Assembly: GCA_021808875.1 (NCBI GenBank)
Contig: JAKBAU010000001.1
Location: 1-50,980 of the forward strand
Length of the DNA: 50,980 nt
Direction of reading: 5' to 3'
Source of the DNA: Pseudomonadota bacterium
Lineage (GTDB): Bacteria; Pseudomonadota; Alphaproteobacteria; Micropepsales; Micropepsaceae
Numbering within the stretch: the stretch's first letter is position 1; each line of letters starts with the position of its first letter. This document shows positions 43,881 to 50,980 of this stretch, piece after piece. Under the pieces are notes generated by a model. It had not been told where the DNA came from. It searched no databases and saw only the letters and a list, made by a program, of their open reading frames with translations. The position numbers and the translations under genes were made by a program.

Positions 43881-45092
43881 ATGACCATCGACATCACCAT
43901 CATCGGCGCCGGACCGGCGGGACTGGGGCTGGCGCGGTCCCTGTCCGGCCACGGGCTGAACATCGCGGTCGTGGAACGCGCGCCCCGGGCCGTATTGGAA
44001 GCCCCGCCGTTCGACGGGCGCGAAATCGCCCTGACCCATGAATCCGTCGAGCATATGCGCTCCTTAGGCGCCTGGGACCGGATTCCCGCCGCCGATGTGT
44101 CCCCGATGGGTGAGGCCCGGGTGTTGAACGGGCCATTCGACCATGCGCTGCGGTTCCACCCGAACGGGCCGAAGCAGGAGAAGCTGGGTCAGTTCGTGCC
44201 AAACCACCTGATCCGGCGGTCATTGTTCGAAAGCGTCGCGGAATGTGCCGATGTAACGGTGCTGGACCGGCGGAATGCGGCAGGGATCCAGACGGATGCC
44301 GATAGCGCGACCCTGACGCTGGACGACGGCACCAGGCTGACAAGCCGGCTTATCGTCGCCGCCGACACGCGGTTTTCGGAAATGCGCAAGCGCATGGGCA
44401 TCGGCGCGCGGATGCGGAACTTCGGCAAGACCATGATGGTGTGCCGCATGGCCCACGATCTGCCGCACGGGTCGGTGGCCACCGAGTGGTTCGGCTATGG
44501 CCGCACCATCGCGATCCTGCCGCTGAACGGCACCGCGGAGACGCCCAACCTGTCGTCCCTGGTCCTTACGCTGCGGCCGGAGAAAATCGCCAGATTGAAA
44601 GACCTTGAGCCCGAAGCATTCAACGCCGAGGTCACGCGGCTGTATCAAAGCCGGCTGGGCCAGATGCGGTTGGTGGGTCCGCGGGTCGCGTTCCCGCTGG
44701 TGGGGGTGTACGCCGAACGCTTTGTCGCGCGGCGCTTCGCACTGGCCGGCGATGCGGCGGTGGGGATGCACCCGGTGACGGCGCATGGATTCAATTTCGG
44801 GCTGTCAGGGGCCAGAACTCTGGCCGGGCTGGTCACCGAGGCGTTCGCCGCCGGCAAGGATATCGGCGCGGCCCCACTGCTGGCAGCCTATGAGGCACGG
44901 CATCGCCGGGTGACCGGGCCACTGTATCTGGCGACCAACGCGACCGTGGGCTTGTTCACCGATGACCGGTTTCCGGCGCGGGTCATGCGCGACGCGGTGA
45001 TCCGGGCTGGCGGCCTGTTGTCCCCCGTCCGGCAGGCGGTGTCCGCTCGGCTGATGCAGGCGCGGGCGGAGCAACGGCGGATCGCTTCATAG
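43881..45092 (+). CDS. ubiM: FAD-dependent ubiquinone-biosynthesis hydroxylase (UbiM-type)
   Basis: A 403-residue flavoprotein monooxygenase of the UbiH/F/I/M family, which hydroxylates the ubiquinone ring. Motifs are the FAD-binding GAGPAGLGLARSL near the N-terminus, FVPNHLIRRSLF, and the second FAD motif GDAAVGMHPVTAHGFNFGL. That last block, with VGMHPVTAHG, is what I associate with UbiM, an alphaproteobacterial hydroxylase of relaxed regioselectivity, rather than UbiH or UbiF; this is the less certain part. It lies 117 bases after the CBS-BON gene and converges with the LldE gene. Confidence 0.85.
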   Translation: MTIDITIIGAGPAGLGLARSLSGHGLNIAVVERAPRAVLEAPPFDGREIALTHESVEHMRSLGAWDRIPAADVSPMGEARVLNGPFDHALRFHPNGPKQEKLGQFVPNHLIRRSLFESVAECADVTVLDRRNAAGIQTDADSATLTLDDGTRLTSRLIVAADTRFSEMRKRMGIGARMRNFGKTMMVCRMAHDLPHGSVATEWFGYGRTIAILPLNGTAETPNLSSLVLTLRPEKIARLKDLEPEAFNAEVTRLYQSRLGQMRLVGPRVAFPLVGVYAERFVARRFALAGDAAVGMHPVTAHGFNFGLSGARTLAGLVTEAFAAGKDIGAAPLLAAYEARHRRVTGPLYLATNATVGLFTDDRFPARVMRDAVIRAGGLLSPVRQAVSARLMQARAEQRRIAS

Positions 45093-45136
45093 ACGCGGTT
45101 GAAAGCCCGGCCTCTAAAAGCCAGCCCCGCCGGCTT

Positions 45137-45907
45137 CTAGCCCCGGGGTTCGCCGATCGCCGGCAGATCGCCGGTCATGCCCGCCAGCACCTCCGCGATG
45201 TGCCGCGCCTTAACCGCGTGGCCCTGCCGCTTCAACCGTCCGGCGATATTCAGCAGGCAGCCCATGTCGCCCGCCAGAACCGTGTCGGCCCCGGTCGCCA
45301 CGATATCGTCCGTCTTGTTGGAAACCATCCGAACCGAGATGTCCGGATACTTGACGCAGAATGTGCCGCCGAAGCCGCAGCAAATCTCCGGTTCGGCCAT
45401 TTCCACGATCGTCGCGCCGGCCGCCTTCAGCAGGTCGCGCGGCTGCTGCTTGATCCCCAGCTCCCGCAGGCCGGAGCAACTGTCGTGATAGGTCACGGTG
45501 CCGGCTGACGCCACCGAACCGGTATCGCGCACGCCCATGACATCGGTCAGGAAGCTGACCAGTTCGTAAACCCGCGAAGCCATCGCGTCGGCCTGCGCGC
45601 GCAAATTGGGGTCGTCGTCGAACAGATGCGGCAGGTGATGCTTCAACATGCCGCCGCAGGATCCCGACGGCACCACGACGTAATCGTAACCACGAAACGC
45701 TTCGACGATCCCAACCGCCAGATCGCGCGCCGTTTTCCGGTCGCCGGAATTGTACGCCGGCTGCCCGCAACAGGTTTGCGCCCTTGGCACCTCCACCTGG
45801 CAGCCGGCCCTTTCCAGCAGCCGGATGGCCGCGAAGCCGACCGAGGGCCGGTGCATATCGACCAGGCAGGTCACAAACAGGGCAACCCTGGGCTTGGTCG
45901 CGGTCAT
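45137..45907 (-). CDS. lldE: (Fe-S)-binding lactate utilisation protein, LldE/LutA-type
   Basis: A 256-residue CCG-domain protein of the LutA/YkgE/LldE family, one subunit of the three-protein L-lactate oxidation complex. The two cysteine-rich blocks are CCGQPAYNSGD and SGSCGGMLKHHLPHLF in the first half, and TYHDSCSGLRELG and EICCGFGGTFCVKYPDIS in the second, giving the ligands for an iron-sulfur cluster. The other two subunits (LldF/LldG-type) are not visible beside it, so it may work with products encoded elsewhere, or as a general electron-transfer subunit. Confidence 0.87.
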   Translation of the reverse strand: MTATKPRVALFVTCLVDMHRPSVGFAAIRLLERAGCQVEVPRAQTCCGQPAYNSGDRKTARDLAVGIVEAFRGYDYVVVPSGSCGGMLKHHLPHLFDDDPNLRAQADAMASRVYELVSFLTDVMGVRDTGSVASAGTVTYHDSCSGLRELGIKQQPRDLLKAAGATIVEMAEPEICCGFGGTFCVKYPDISVRMVSNKTDDIVATGADTVLAGDMGCLLNIAGRLKRQGHAVKARHIAEVLAGMTGDLPAIGEPRG

Positions 45908-45987
45908 CGCAAATCCCTATCGCAAGAAAACGGGGCTGCATACACGCAGCCCCGGTGACAACGCCATACCACGCCAGCCGGACGCGA

Positions 45988-46662
45988 TCAGCCGCTGCGG
46001 GCGGCCACCAGACGCCAGGTCGGGTCGCGCTGCGACAGATCGCGCTCGAACGTCCAAATATCGGTGATTTCGGTCACCGCGTCCGCGCCGCTCAGCGGGC
46101 GGCCGTTTTTGTCATGCGTGTAGCTGATCTGGTCCGACACGATCCTGGCGGTCACCGATCCGATCCGGCCCTTCAGCTCGGCCGCCTCGATCCCCAGCTT
46201 GTGCATCGATCTGATTTCGCTGACCTGGGTTTCCCCGGCCTTTTCCCGCGCCGCTATCGCCTGTTCGAACGCCGCATAGGTTTCATCGCCCAGCAGCGGT
46301 CGCAGCGCCACACGATCGCCGGCCGCGAACGCCGCGACGATCATCCGAAACGCCTGATCCGCGCCCGCCAGAAAACGGGAGGGATCGAACCCGGGGTCGA
46401 TAGCACGCATCTGCGCCAGGGCCTGACCGGTGGGCGAGGCGGCATCGGGCATTGTCTGCGCGGCGGCGGGCACAATCGGCGGTTCCGCCTTCGCGTCAAT
46501 CATAGGACCCGGCACCGGACGCAGCGGCGCCTGCTGAACCGGCGGGGCCGGACGCTCGAACCCCTGACGTTTACCCAGGACGCTGCGCAACCGCAGAACC
46601 AGAAACGCCGCGACCATGCCAAACAGCACCAGATCGATTGGAAAACCGCCGCCCGCACCCAT
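45988..46662 (-). CDS. Tim44-domain inner-membrane protein (TimA-like)
   Basis: A 224-residue protein from ATG 46662 (GAAGGAG upstream). It has an N-terminal membrane anchor (PIDLVLFGMVAAFLVLRL), a proline-rich linker, and a C-terminal Tim44/L45-like domain (FRMIVAAFAAGDRVALRPLL, then WTFERDLSQRDPTWRLVAA). Tim44-like proteins of alphaproteobacteria resemble the mitochondrial import motor protein, and their gene commonly lies near secB, as here. The function in bacteria is not settled. It is divergent from the histidine phosphatase gene. Confidence 0.85.
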   Translation of the reverse strand: MGAGGGFPIDLVLFGMVAAFLVLRLRSVLGKRQGFERPAPPVQQAPLRPVPGPMIDAKAEPPIVPAAAQTMPDAASPTGQALAQMRAIDPGFDPSRFLAGADQAFRMIVAAFAAGDRVALRPLLGDETYAAFEQAIAAREKAGETQVSEIRSMHKLGIEAAELKGRIGSVTARIVSDQISYTHDKNGRPLSGADAVTEITDIWTFERDLSQRDPTWRLVAARSG

Positions 46663-46770
46663 GCAAAATACTCCTTCGTCAGACAGATAGGCGCGCGGGT
46701 CGCTTCTGACAAACAAATCTGCCGGCCCGGCGCACTTGCCGCGCTTTTTGCCGGCCTATATGGCTGCGAT

Positions 46771-47325
46771 ATGATCCTGCTCCGTCATGGCCAAAGCGAA
46801 TTCAACCTGCATTTCGGCGCCACCCGCCGCGATCCCGGCATCGTCGATCCCCGCCTGACGCCGCTGGGGCACGAACAGGCCCGGGCGGCGGCGGCACAGC
46901 TTGCCGATCAGGGAATCGAGCGAATCGTCGTGTCCCCCTACACAAGGGCACTGCAAACCGCGCAGCCGGTGGCGGCAGCTCTCGGCGTGCCGGTCACGAT
47001 CGACCCCGTCGTGCGCGAGCGTTACGCCTATGCCTGCGACATCGGCTCCCCCCGCCATGCGCTGGAGCGCGACTGGCCGCTTCACGATTTCTCCGCCATC
47101 GCCCCGGTCTGGTGGCCGGACGAGGAAGAACCCGAGACCTCCATCGTCGCCCGGGCAGCCCGGTTTCGCAGCGCCCTCGCCGCTCAGCATGACTGGGCCC
47201 ATACATTGGTGGTGACGCATTGGGGCTTCATTCTCAGCCTCACCGGCCAAAGCGTCGCCAACGGGCAATGGCTGCGCTGCGACCCCGCGGCAGCGCCACC
47301 GGCCCAACTCGTCTGGCACGCCTAA
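46771..47325 (+). CDS. Histidine phosphatase family protein
   Basis: A 184-residue enzyme of the phosphoglycerate-mutase-like histidine phosphatase superfamily. The N-terminal ILLRHGQSE holds the phospho-accepting H6, followed by RIVVSPYTRALQTA and the second catalytic histidine in VVTHWGFILSL. ATG 46771 begins directly before the RHG motif; the frame is open much further upstream, but that is the antisense of the Tim44-domain gene. The substrate is unknown; small phosphoesters are typical. Confidence 0.88.
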   Translation: MILLRHGQSEFNLHFGATRRDPGIVDPRLTPLGHEQARAAAAQLADQGIERIVVSPYTRALQTAQPVAAALGVPVTIDPVVRERYAYACDIGSPRHALERDWPLHDFSAIAPVWWPDEEEPETSIVARAARFRSALAAQHDWAHTLVVTHWGFILSLTGQSVANGQWLRCDPAAAPPAQLVWHA

Positions 47326-47461
47326 GGTTCGCATAAGGACGTAGCCGAACCCGCCGGCCCGGGTTCGGATCGCGCTTATCGTGTGGCAAAGGCCGGGCAA
47401 CCGTGCTACCCGGCGCGCCAACGCCGAGGACGGCGCCGCCCTTATCCGTACGGAGACTTCA

Positions 47462-47974
47462 ATGTCCGAGACAACGCCCGCCCCTCAGGCCGCCGGCCAG
47501 CCGCTGGTCGTCAACATCCAGTATGTGAAGGACCTGTCCTTCGAGGTGCCCGGCGCACCCCAGATCTACACCCAGCTTCGTTCGCAGCCGCAGGTCAGCA
47601 TCAACCTGGATGTCCAGGCCCGGCGCGTGCAAGAAGGCCAGGACGTGTACGAAGTCGCGATCATGATCCGTGCCGAGGCCCATGACAACGCCGCCGCGCA
47701 GAACAACGGGCAGGCCGCCGCGCCGGCGCCGACCGTTTTCGTAGCGGAACTGACCTATGCCGGCGTGTTCACCCTGACCGGAATTCCGGAAAACGCGGTG
47801 GAGCCGGTGCTGCTGGTGGAATGCCCACGCATTCTGTTCCCGTTCGCCCGCAATATCCTGGCCGACGTGACCCGCGACGGCGGTTTCCCGCCGGTTCTGT
47901 TGCAGCCGATCGACTTCGTGGCGCTGTGGCAATCCCGACGCGCCCAGGCTGCCGCGGGCGTGGCCGTCGCCTGA
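47462..47974 (+). CDS. secB: Protein-export chaperone SecB
   Basis: A 170-residue homotetrameric chaperone that holds preproteins unfolded and delivers them to SecA. Typical features are the N-terminal NIQYVKDLSFEVPGAPQIY, the strand AEAHDNAA/VFVAELTYAGVFTL, and the C-terminal CPRILFPFARNILADVTRDGGFPPVLLQPIDF. The ATG is at 47462. A perfect 12-bp hairpin lies 10 bases after the stop. It is adjacent to the Tim44-domain locus, which is the usual alphaproteobacterial arrangement. Confidence 0.95.
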   Translation: MSETTPAPQAAGQPLVVNIQYVKDLSFEVPGAPQIYTQLRSQPQVSINLDVQARRVQEGQDVYEVAIMIRAEAHDNAAAQNNGQAAAPAPTVFVAELTYAGVFTLTGIPENAVEPVLLVECPRILFPFARNILADVTRDGGFPPVLLQPIDFVALWQSRRAQAAAGVAVA

Positions 47975-47984
47975 TCCCGGAATC

Positions 47985-48012
47985 GGCATGGTCCGGGGTC
48001 CCGGACCATGCC
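47985..48012. terminator. Strong hairpin between the convergent secB and J-domain genes
   Basis: GGCATGGTCCGG, loop GGTC and CCGGACCATGCC form a perfect 12-bp stem. It sits between the ends of two convergent genes, so it may stop both transcripts. No T-tract follows on either strand, so the assignment is tentative. Confidence 0.55.
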
Positions 48013-48025
48013 AGTCCGCCACAGC

Positions 48026-49189
48026 CTACTCCTTCGCGAAATCCCGGTCGGATATATCCGCCGCTCCGGCGCCATCCGGCGCGATGCCGATACGCGCGTT
48101 GCCCGGCACTGTGATCGCGTCCTTCATCCGCCGAGCGCGCATACCCGCCGTAAATAGGTTGCATGCGCGGCTCCATAATTCTCCGATAGCAAATTCGGGC
48201 CGATAGGTCCCCGCGGGCAATCCGCCCAGGTCGGCGTGGCTGCCCGGATTCAGAAACACCGCTGCGGCGATCGCACCGGTTGTGTCGCGCAATTTCAGCA
48301 CTGCGGGTTCGATCGCGCGATTGTCGATATGGATGGTCGCGTTCCCCTGGCCGCGGCGTTCCAGCACCTCCGCATCTGTGGGTGGGGGGCCGGAGTTGTA
48401 GCCGCAATAGGCGGCCCGAGCGGCGGAAATGTCGCCGGGGGCGAGATTGGCGGCGCGAATAAAGCCGTTGGCCTGGCCATCGACCAGCACCTCCAGCATG
48501 CCGCTCTGCCGGACGATCCTGACCGCTTGCACCGCGCTGAATGGCGGCAGTTGTGCCAGCGGAACCAGCGCGTTGCGTTCAGGGTCCAGCCGCCACACCA
48601 TCGCCGGGGCGCCGTTCGGCACGACATAGAAATTGGGAGTCCCGGCCAGCCGGATCGGCGCCGGCCCATACAGCACCGCCAGGTGGTCGGCCGGCGATAA
48701 CGGCGCGACGGTTTGGGCGTTCGGCCTGATCCCGGCGTTGTTGACCGGCAACGGAGTCAGCAGGCGGCTGCCCGCTTCATACAGCGACAGGCACAGGAAC
48801 ACCCCAAGCCCAGCCCAAACGCCAAGCGGCACGCCTGACGGCCACAGCCGCCGCACCGGCATGGGGTCCGGATCGCCGCCCGGCGGGGCTGCCGGCCGGT
48901 GAACCGTACGGCGGACGGCGGCCGCGACCTCGGGCTCCAGCACCGGTTGCGGAGGGATCGCGCGGGCCATGCGGTCATAGGCGTCCCGCGACTCCGGATT
49001 CGACAGCACGTCGTAAGCCCGCTTGACGGCGACAAACGCATCGGCATTCCCCGTCACCGGCACATCCGGATGTAACAGGCGTGCCTTGGTTCGGAAGGCG
49101 CTGACGACCGACGCCCGGGAAGCCGCGGGATCTATGCCGAGGCGGGCGTAATGGCCTTCCGGGTCCAGGCTGGGCGGGGGTGGCGGCAT
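48026..49189 (-). CDS. Membrane-anchored J-domain protein
   Basis: A 387-residue protein. Residues ~12-75 are a J domain (HYARLGIDPAASRASVVSAF, with the HPD motif at 40-42), which would stimulate a DnaK-type ATPase. A proline-rich linker, one membrane segment near 120-140 (GVWAGLGVFLCLSLYEAG) and a C-terminal domain follow. The C-terminal domain has an SH3-like part (LEVLVDGQANGFIRAANL) and a small secreted-type end. Its topology places the J domain in the cytoplasm and the remainder in the periplasm. The specific partner is unknown. Confidence 0.8.
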   Translation of the reverse strand: MPPPPPSLDPEGHYARLGIDPAASRASVVSAFRTKARLLHPDVPVTGNADAFVAVKRAYDVLSNPESRDAYDRMARAIPPQPVLEPEVAAAVRRTVHRPAAPPGGDPDPMPVRRLWPSGVPLGVWAGLGVFLCLSLYEAGSRLLTPLPVNNAGIRPNAQTVAPLSPADHLAVLYGPAPIRLAGTPNFYVVPNGAPAMVWRLDPERNALVPLAQLPPFSAVQAVRIVRQSGMLEVLVDGQANGFIRAANLAPGDISAARAAYCGYNSGPPPTDAEVLERRGQGNATIHIDNRAIEPAVLKLRDTTGAIAAAVFLNPGSHADLGGLPAGTYRPEFAIGELWSRACNLFTAGMRARRMKDAITVPGNARIGIAPDGAGAADISDRDFAKE

Positions 49190-49329
49190 TTGAATTAGAT
49201 GCTAGGTCCGGTTCGCGGCGGCAAGGCGGCACAATACAGGGCGCCAAGATAATGGGCCGCACGACAGCGGTACATTGGGGCGGCTATGGCGGACCATGCC
49301 GCCGGGGCGGATCGGTTGAGGGAGACGGC

Positions 49330-50757
49330 GTGTCCATTGAACAAAACGGTGCCCTTCGCTGGGTGGCCCTGGTCATTTTGCTGACGGGCGGATTCATGCC
49401 GCCGCTGGACTTCTTTATCGTCAACGTGGCGCTGTCGTCGATCCACGAAAGGCTGGGCGCCAATCCCGCGCAGTTGCAGCTCGTGATTTCGGGCTATGCA
49501 TCCGGCTATGGCGTGTTTCTGATCATCGGCGGCCGGCTGGGCGATTTGTATGGCCGCAAGCGCTGCTTTCTCGCCGGGATGACGGGATTCTCCCTGGCCA
49601 GCCTGATGTGCGGGCTGGCGGCATCGCCCATGCTGCTGGTGATGGCCCGCGTCGTCCAGGGGACCGCGGCCGCGGTTTTGCTTCCGCAGGTGCTGGGCAG
49701 CATCCGCGAACTGTTCCCCGAGGAGCGTGCGCTGGCCCGGGCAATGAGCGCGTATGGAATCATGATGGGGTTGGCCGCCGCGATCGGGCAGTTCAGCGGC
49801 GGCGCGCTGATCCAGTGGAATCCCATGAACCTTGGATGGCGATCGATCTTCCTGCTGCCGCTGCCGATTTGTACCGTCGCGCTGGCGGCGGCTTGGAAGC
49901 TCGTACCGGAAACCGGCGGCGGGCGGAACGTCCGGCTGGACCCGGGCGGTGCGGCGCTAATTTCTTTGGGCCTTGCCGCCATCGTTGTGCCGCTGTCCGA
50001 GGGCCGTGAGCAAGGCTGGCCAGCCTGGATGCTTGCCTCGCTGGCGTGCGCCCCGTTCCTCGTCGGGGCTTTCCTGTGGTACGAGAATCGCCTGAGTCGA
50101 AAGGGCGGCATGCCGCTGGTGGACCTTGCGCTGTTGCGCATTCCCGGTTTTCGCCGGGGCGTGCTGGTGGCAACGCTGTTTTTCTTCACCACCAGCTTCT
50201 ACCTGCTGTTCGGGCTTTATCAGCAGGAGGGCCGCGGCCTGACACCGCTGGCGGTTGGCCTGACGATTGTTCCGTACGGGCTGGGTCTGTTCGCGGGTCC
50301 GCTGATCTCCGCCCCGTTCGTCAGCCTGCGGCCGAAGCTGCTGGCCATCGGCATGGGATTTCAGGTCGCGTTCTATGTCGCGATCGGCGCGCTGGTTGCC
50401 CTTGGCGTGACCGGATCGCCGCTGTCCGCCGCCGTTTTCCTCGCCGGGCTGGGTCAGGGCGTCGCATTTCCCAGGCTGTTCGCCACCGTGCTGGGCGATG
50501 TGCCGCCAGCACAGGCCGGGGTGGCAGCGGGGATCACTAACTCCGCGTTGCAGATCGGCGCGGCGATCAGCGTGGCGGCAATCGGATCGCTGTTCTTCGC
50601 CGTGCTGGATGGCGGCACCGGAGAGCGCGCCTATGCCCATGCCTTCTCGATCGCGCAATGGACGGCGACGGCCGGACTGTTTGTGGCTATGCTGATCGCA
50701 ATACCGACCGAACCCAAACGGCGGCGGGGACGCGGCGGCGGGTGCGCGGGGGCGTAA
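49330..50757 (+). CDS. MFS transporter, DHA2 (EmrB/QacA-like) family
   Basis: A 475-residue inner-membrane drug/H+ antiporter of the major facilitator superfamily. It starts at GTG 49330 with GAGGGAG 5 bases before it, and the frame is open to 49180. The first segments carry the DHA2 pattern (PPLDFFIVNVALSSIHERLG; motif A GGRLGDLYGRKRCFLAG; RVVQGTAAAVLLPQVLG). The remainder is hydrophobic with about 13-14 membrane segments, and the C-terminal tail is arginine- and glycine-rich. The substrate is not predictable from sequence. Confidence 0.88.
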   Translation: MSIEQNGALRWVALVILLTGGFMPPLDFFIVNVALSSIHERLGANPAQLQLVISGYASGYGVFLIIGGRLGDLYGRKRCFLAGMTGFSLASLMCGLAASPMLLVMARVVQGTAAAVLLPQVLGSIRELFPEERALARAMSAYGIMMGLAAAIGQFSGGALIQWNPMNLGWRSIFLLPLPICTVALAAAWKLVPETGGGRNVRLDPGGAALISLGLAAIVVPLSEGREQGWPAWMLASLACAPFLVGAFLWYENRLSRKGGMPLVDLALLRIPGFRRGVLVATLFFFTTSFYLLFGLYQQEGRGLTPLAVGLTIVPYGLGLFAGPLISAPFVSLRPKLLAIGMGFQVAFYVAIGALVALGVTGSPLSAAVFLAGLGQGVAFPRLFATVLGDVPPAQAGVAAGITNSALQIGAAISVAAIGSLFFAVLDGGTGERAYAHAFSIAQWTATAGLFVAMLIAIPTEPKRRRGRGGGCAGA

Positions 50758-50840
50758 ACGCCGGTTGAATCAGCGCGCGAGGGGATAAATCGGCGCCGCA
50801 CACTTGCGGCCCAAGGCCGTGAATGGGTATGGAGCGTCGC

Positions 50841-50980
50841 ATGCGAACATTGCCGTCCAAACCGCGCCTGACCGCACCCTTTCTGCTGGGATGTTCCGTC
50901 CTGCTTCTTGCGGGCTGCACTGCCGACAAGCTGATCCGGACATTCGGACTGACCCGCGATGCGCCGGACGAGTACACTGT
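50841..50980 (+). CDS. Lipoprotein, DUF3035-like (N-terminal part only)
   Basis: The first 46 residues of an exported lipoprotein whose gene continues past the window. A signal peptide is followed by a lipobox, LLAGC, and the start of the mature protein (LIRTFGLTRDAPDEYT) resembles the DUF3035 family of alphaproteobacterial lipoproteins, whose beginning is similar. ATG 50841 is used because GGAG lies 6 bases upstream; in-frame ATGs at 50823 and 50829 also exist. The rest is not visible. Confidence 0.7.
   Translation, partial: MRTLPSKPRLTAPFLLGCSVLLLAGCTADKLIRTFGLTRDAPDEYT

Noticed and set aside
45093..45136. AAGCC/GGCTT hairpin between ubiM and lldE as terminator
   Set aside because: Stem of only 5 bp and no T-tract; too weak to annotate.
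45784..46770. Long upstream extension of the histidine phosphatase frame
   Set aside because: It runs antisense to the Tim44-domain gene; the RHG motif requires a start at 46771.
1..50980. CRISPR array accompanying the AcrVA2-like gene or the PIWI locus
   Set aside because: No regularly spaced repeats of 25-40 bp were seen anywhere; the only tandem repeat is the 3 x 13-bp array at 36661.

Overview
The window is high-GC DNA from an alphaproteobacterium. An Acetobacteraceae or other Rhodospirillales-like host is my inference from the housekeeping genes: ubiM-type flavin hydroxylase, secB beside a Tim44-domain gene, lldE, and a DUF3035-like lipoprotein. It has two parts that meet at a tRNA-Ser(GCU) gene (36776-36868, minus strand). 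Bases 1 to about 36775 are an accessory island. It is a patchwork of IS elements and remnants, defence and counter-defence genes and orphan ORFs, ending in an excisionase-like gene and a tyrosine integrase beside the tRNA. Bases from about 36870 to the end look like ordinary chromosome.

Island, left to right: the end of an IS256-family element cutting into an LprI-like secreted protein gene; a complete IS1595-family element; a GSU2403-family nucleotidyltransferase gene whose ribosome-binding site abuts a pair of 33-bp palindromes; an ISAzo13-family remnant; the main defence locus (4421-21262); an IS630/ISL3-type scrap heap; an XRE-XRE-adenine methyltransferase gene; a decayed gene; an AcrVA2-like anti-CRISPR family gene; several unrecognised genes, one split by an in-frame stop; a CusA/CzcA scrap joined to a 48-bp piece of the same IS1595; four more orphan genes; then excisionase-like gene and integrase.

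The centrepiece is a minus-strand operon of four overlapping genes (20331 down to 4421) that reads as a pPIWI-RE (prokaryotic PIWI) defence system: a PD-(D/E)XK nuclease with a zinc ribbon, a DinG-type superfamily 2 helicase, a 3,250-residue protein whose first ~960 residues look like a pPIWI-RE Argonaute-like protein and whose end is a STAND-like P-loop ATPase, and a 554-residue protein ending in a polynucleotide-kinase-like P-loop domain. A WYL-domain regulator of the BrxR/CapW kind is transcribed divergently. Every gene junction in the operon overlaps (4, 8 and 1 nt), so the four products are probably made together. The single-chain fusion of PIWI module and giant ATPase, and the added kinase gene, are the features I consider most likely to be undescribed.

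The core part carries a GST, exonuclease III, a YXWGXW-repeat protein, a periplasmic hypothetical, a lytic transglycosylase, a sseA-metC-type operon, a CBS-BON protein, UbiM-type hydroxylase, LldE-type iron-sulfur protein, Tim44-domain protein, histidine phosphatase, SecB, a membrane J-domain protein, an MFS exporter and the start of a lipoprotein gene. All similarity calls are from reading motifs by eye; no database was searched.
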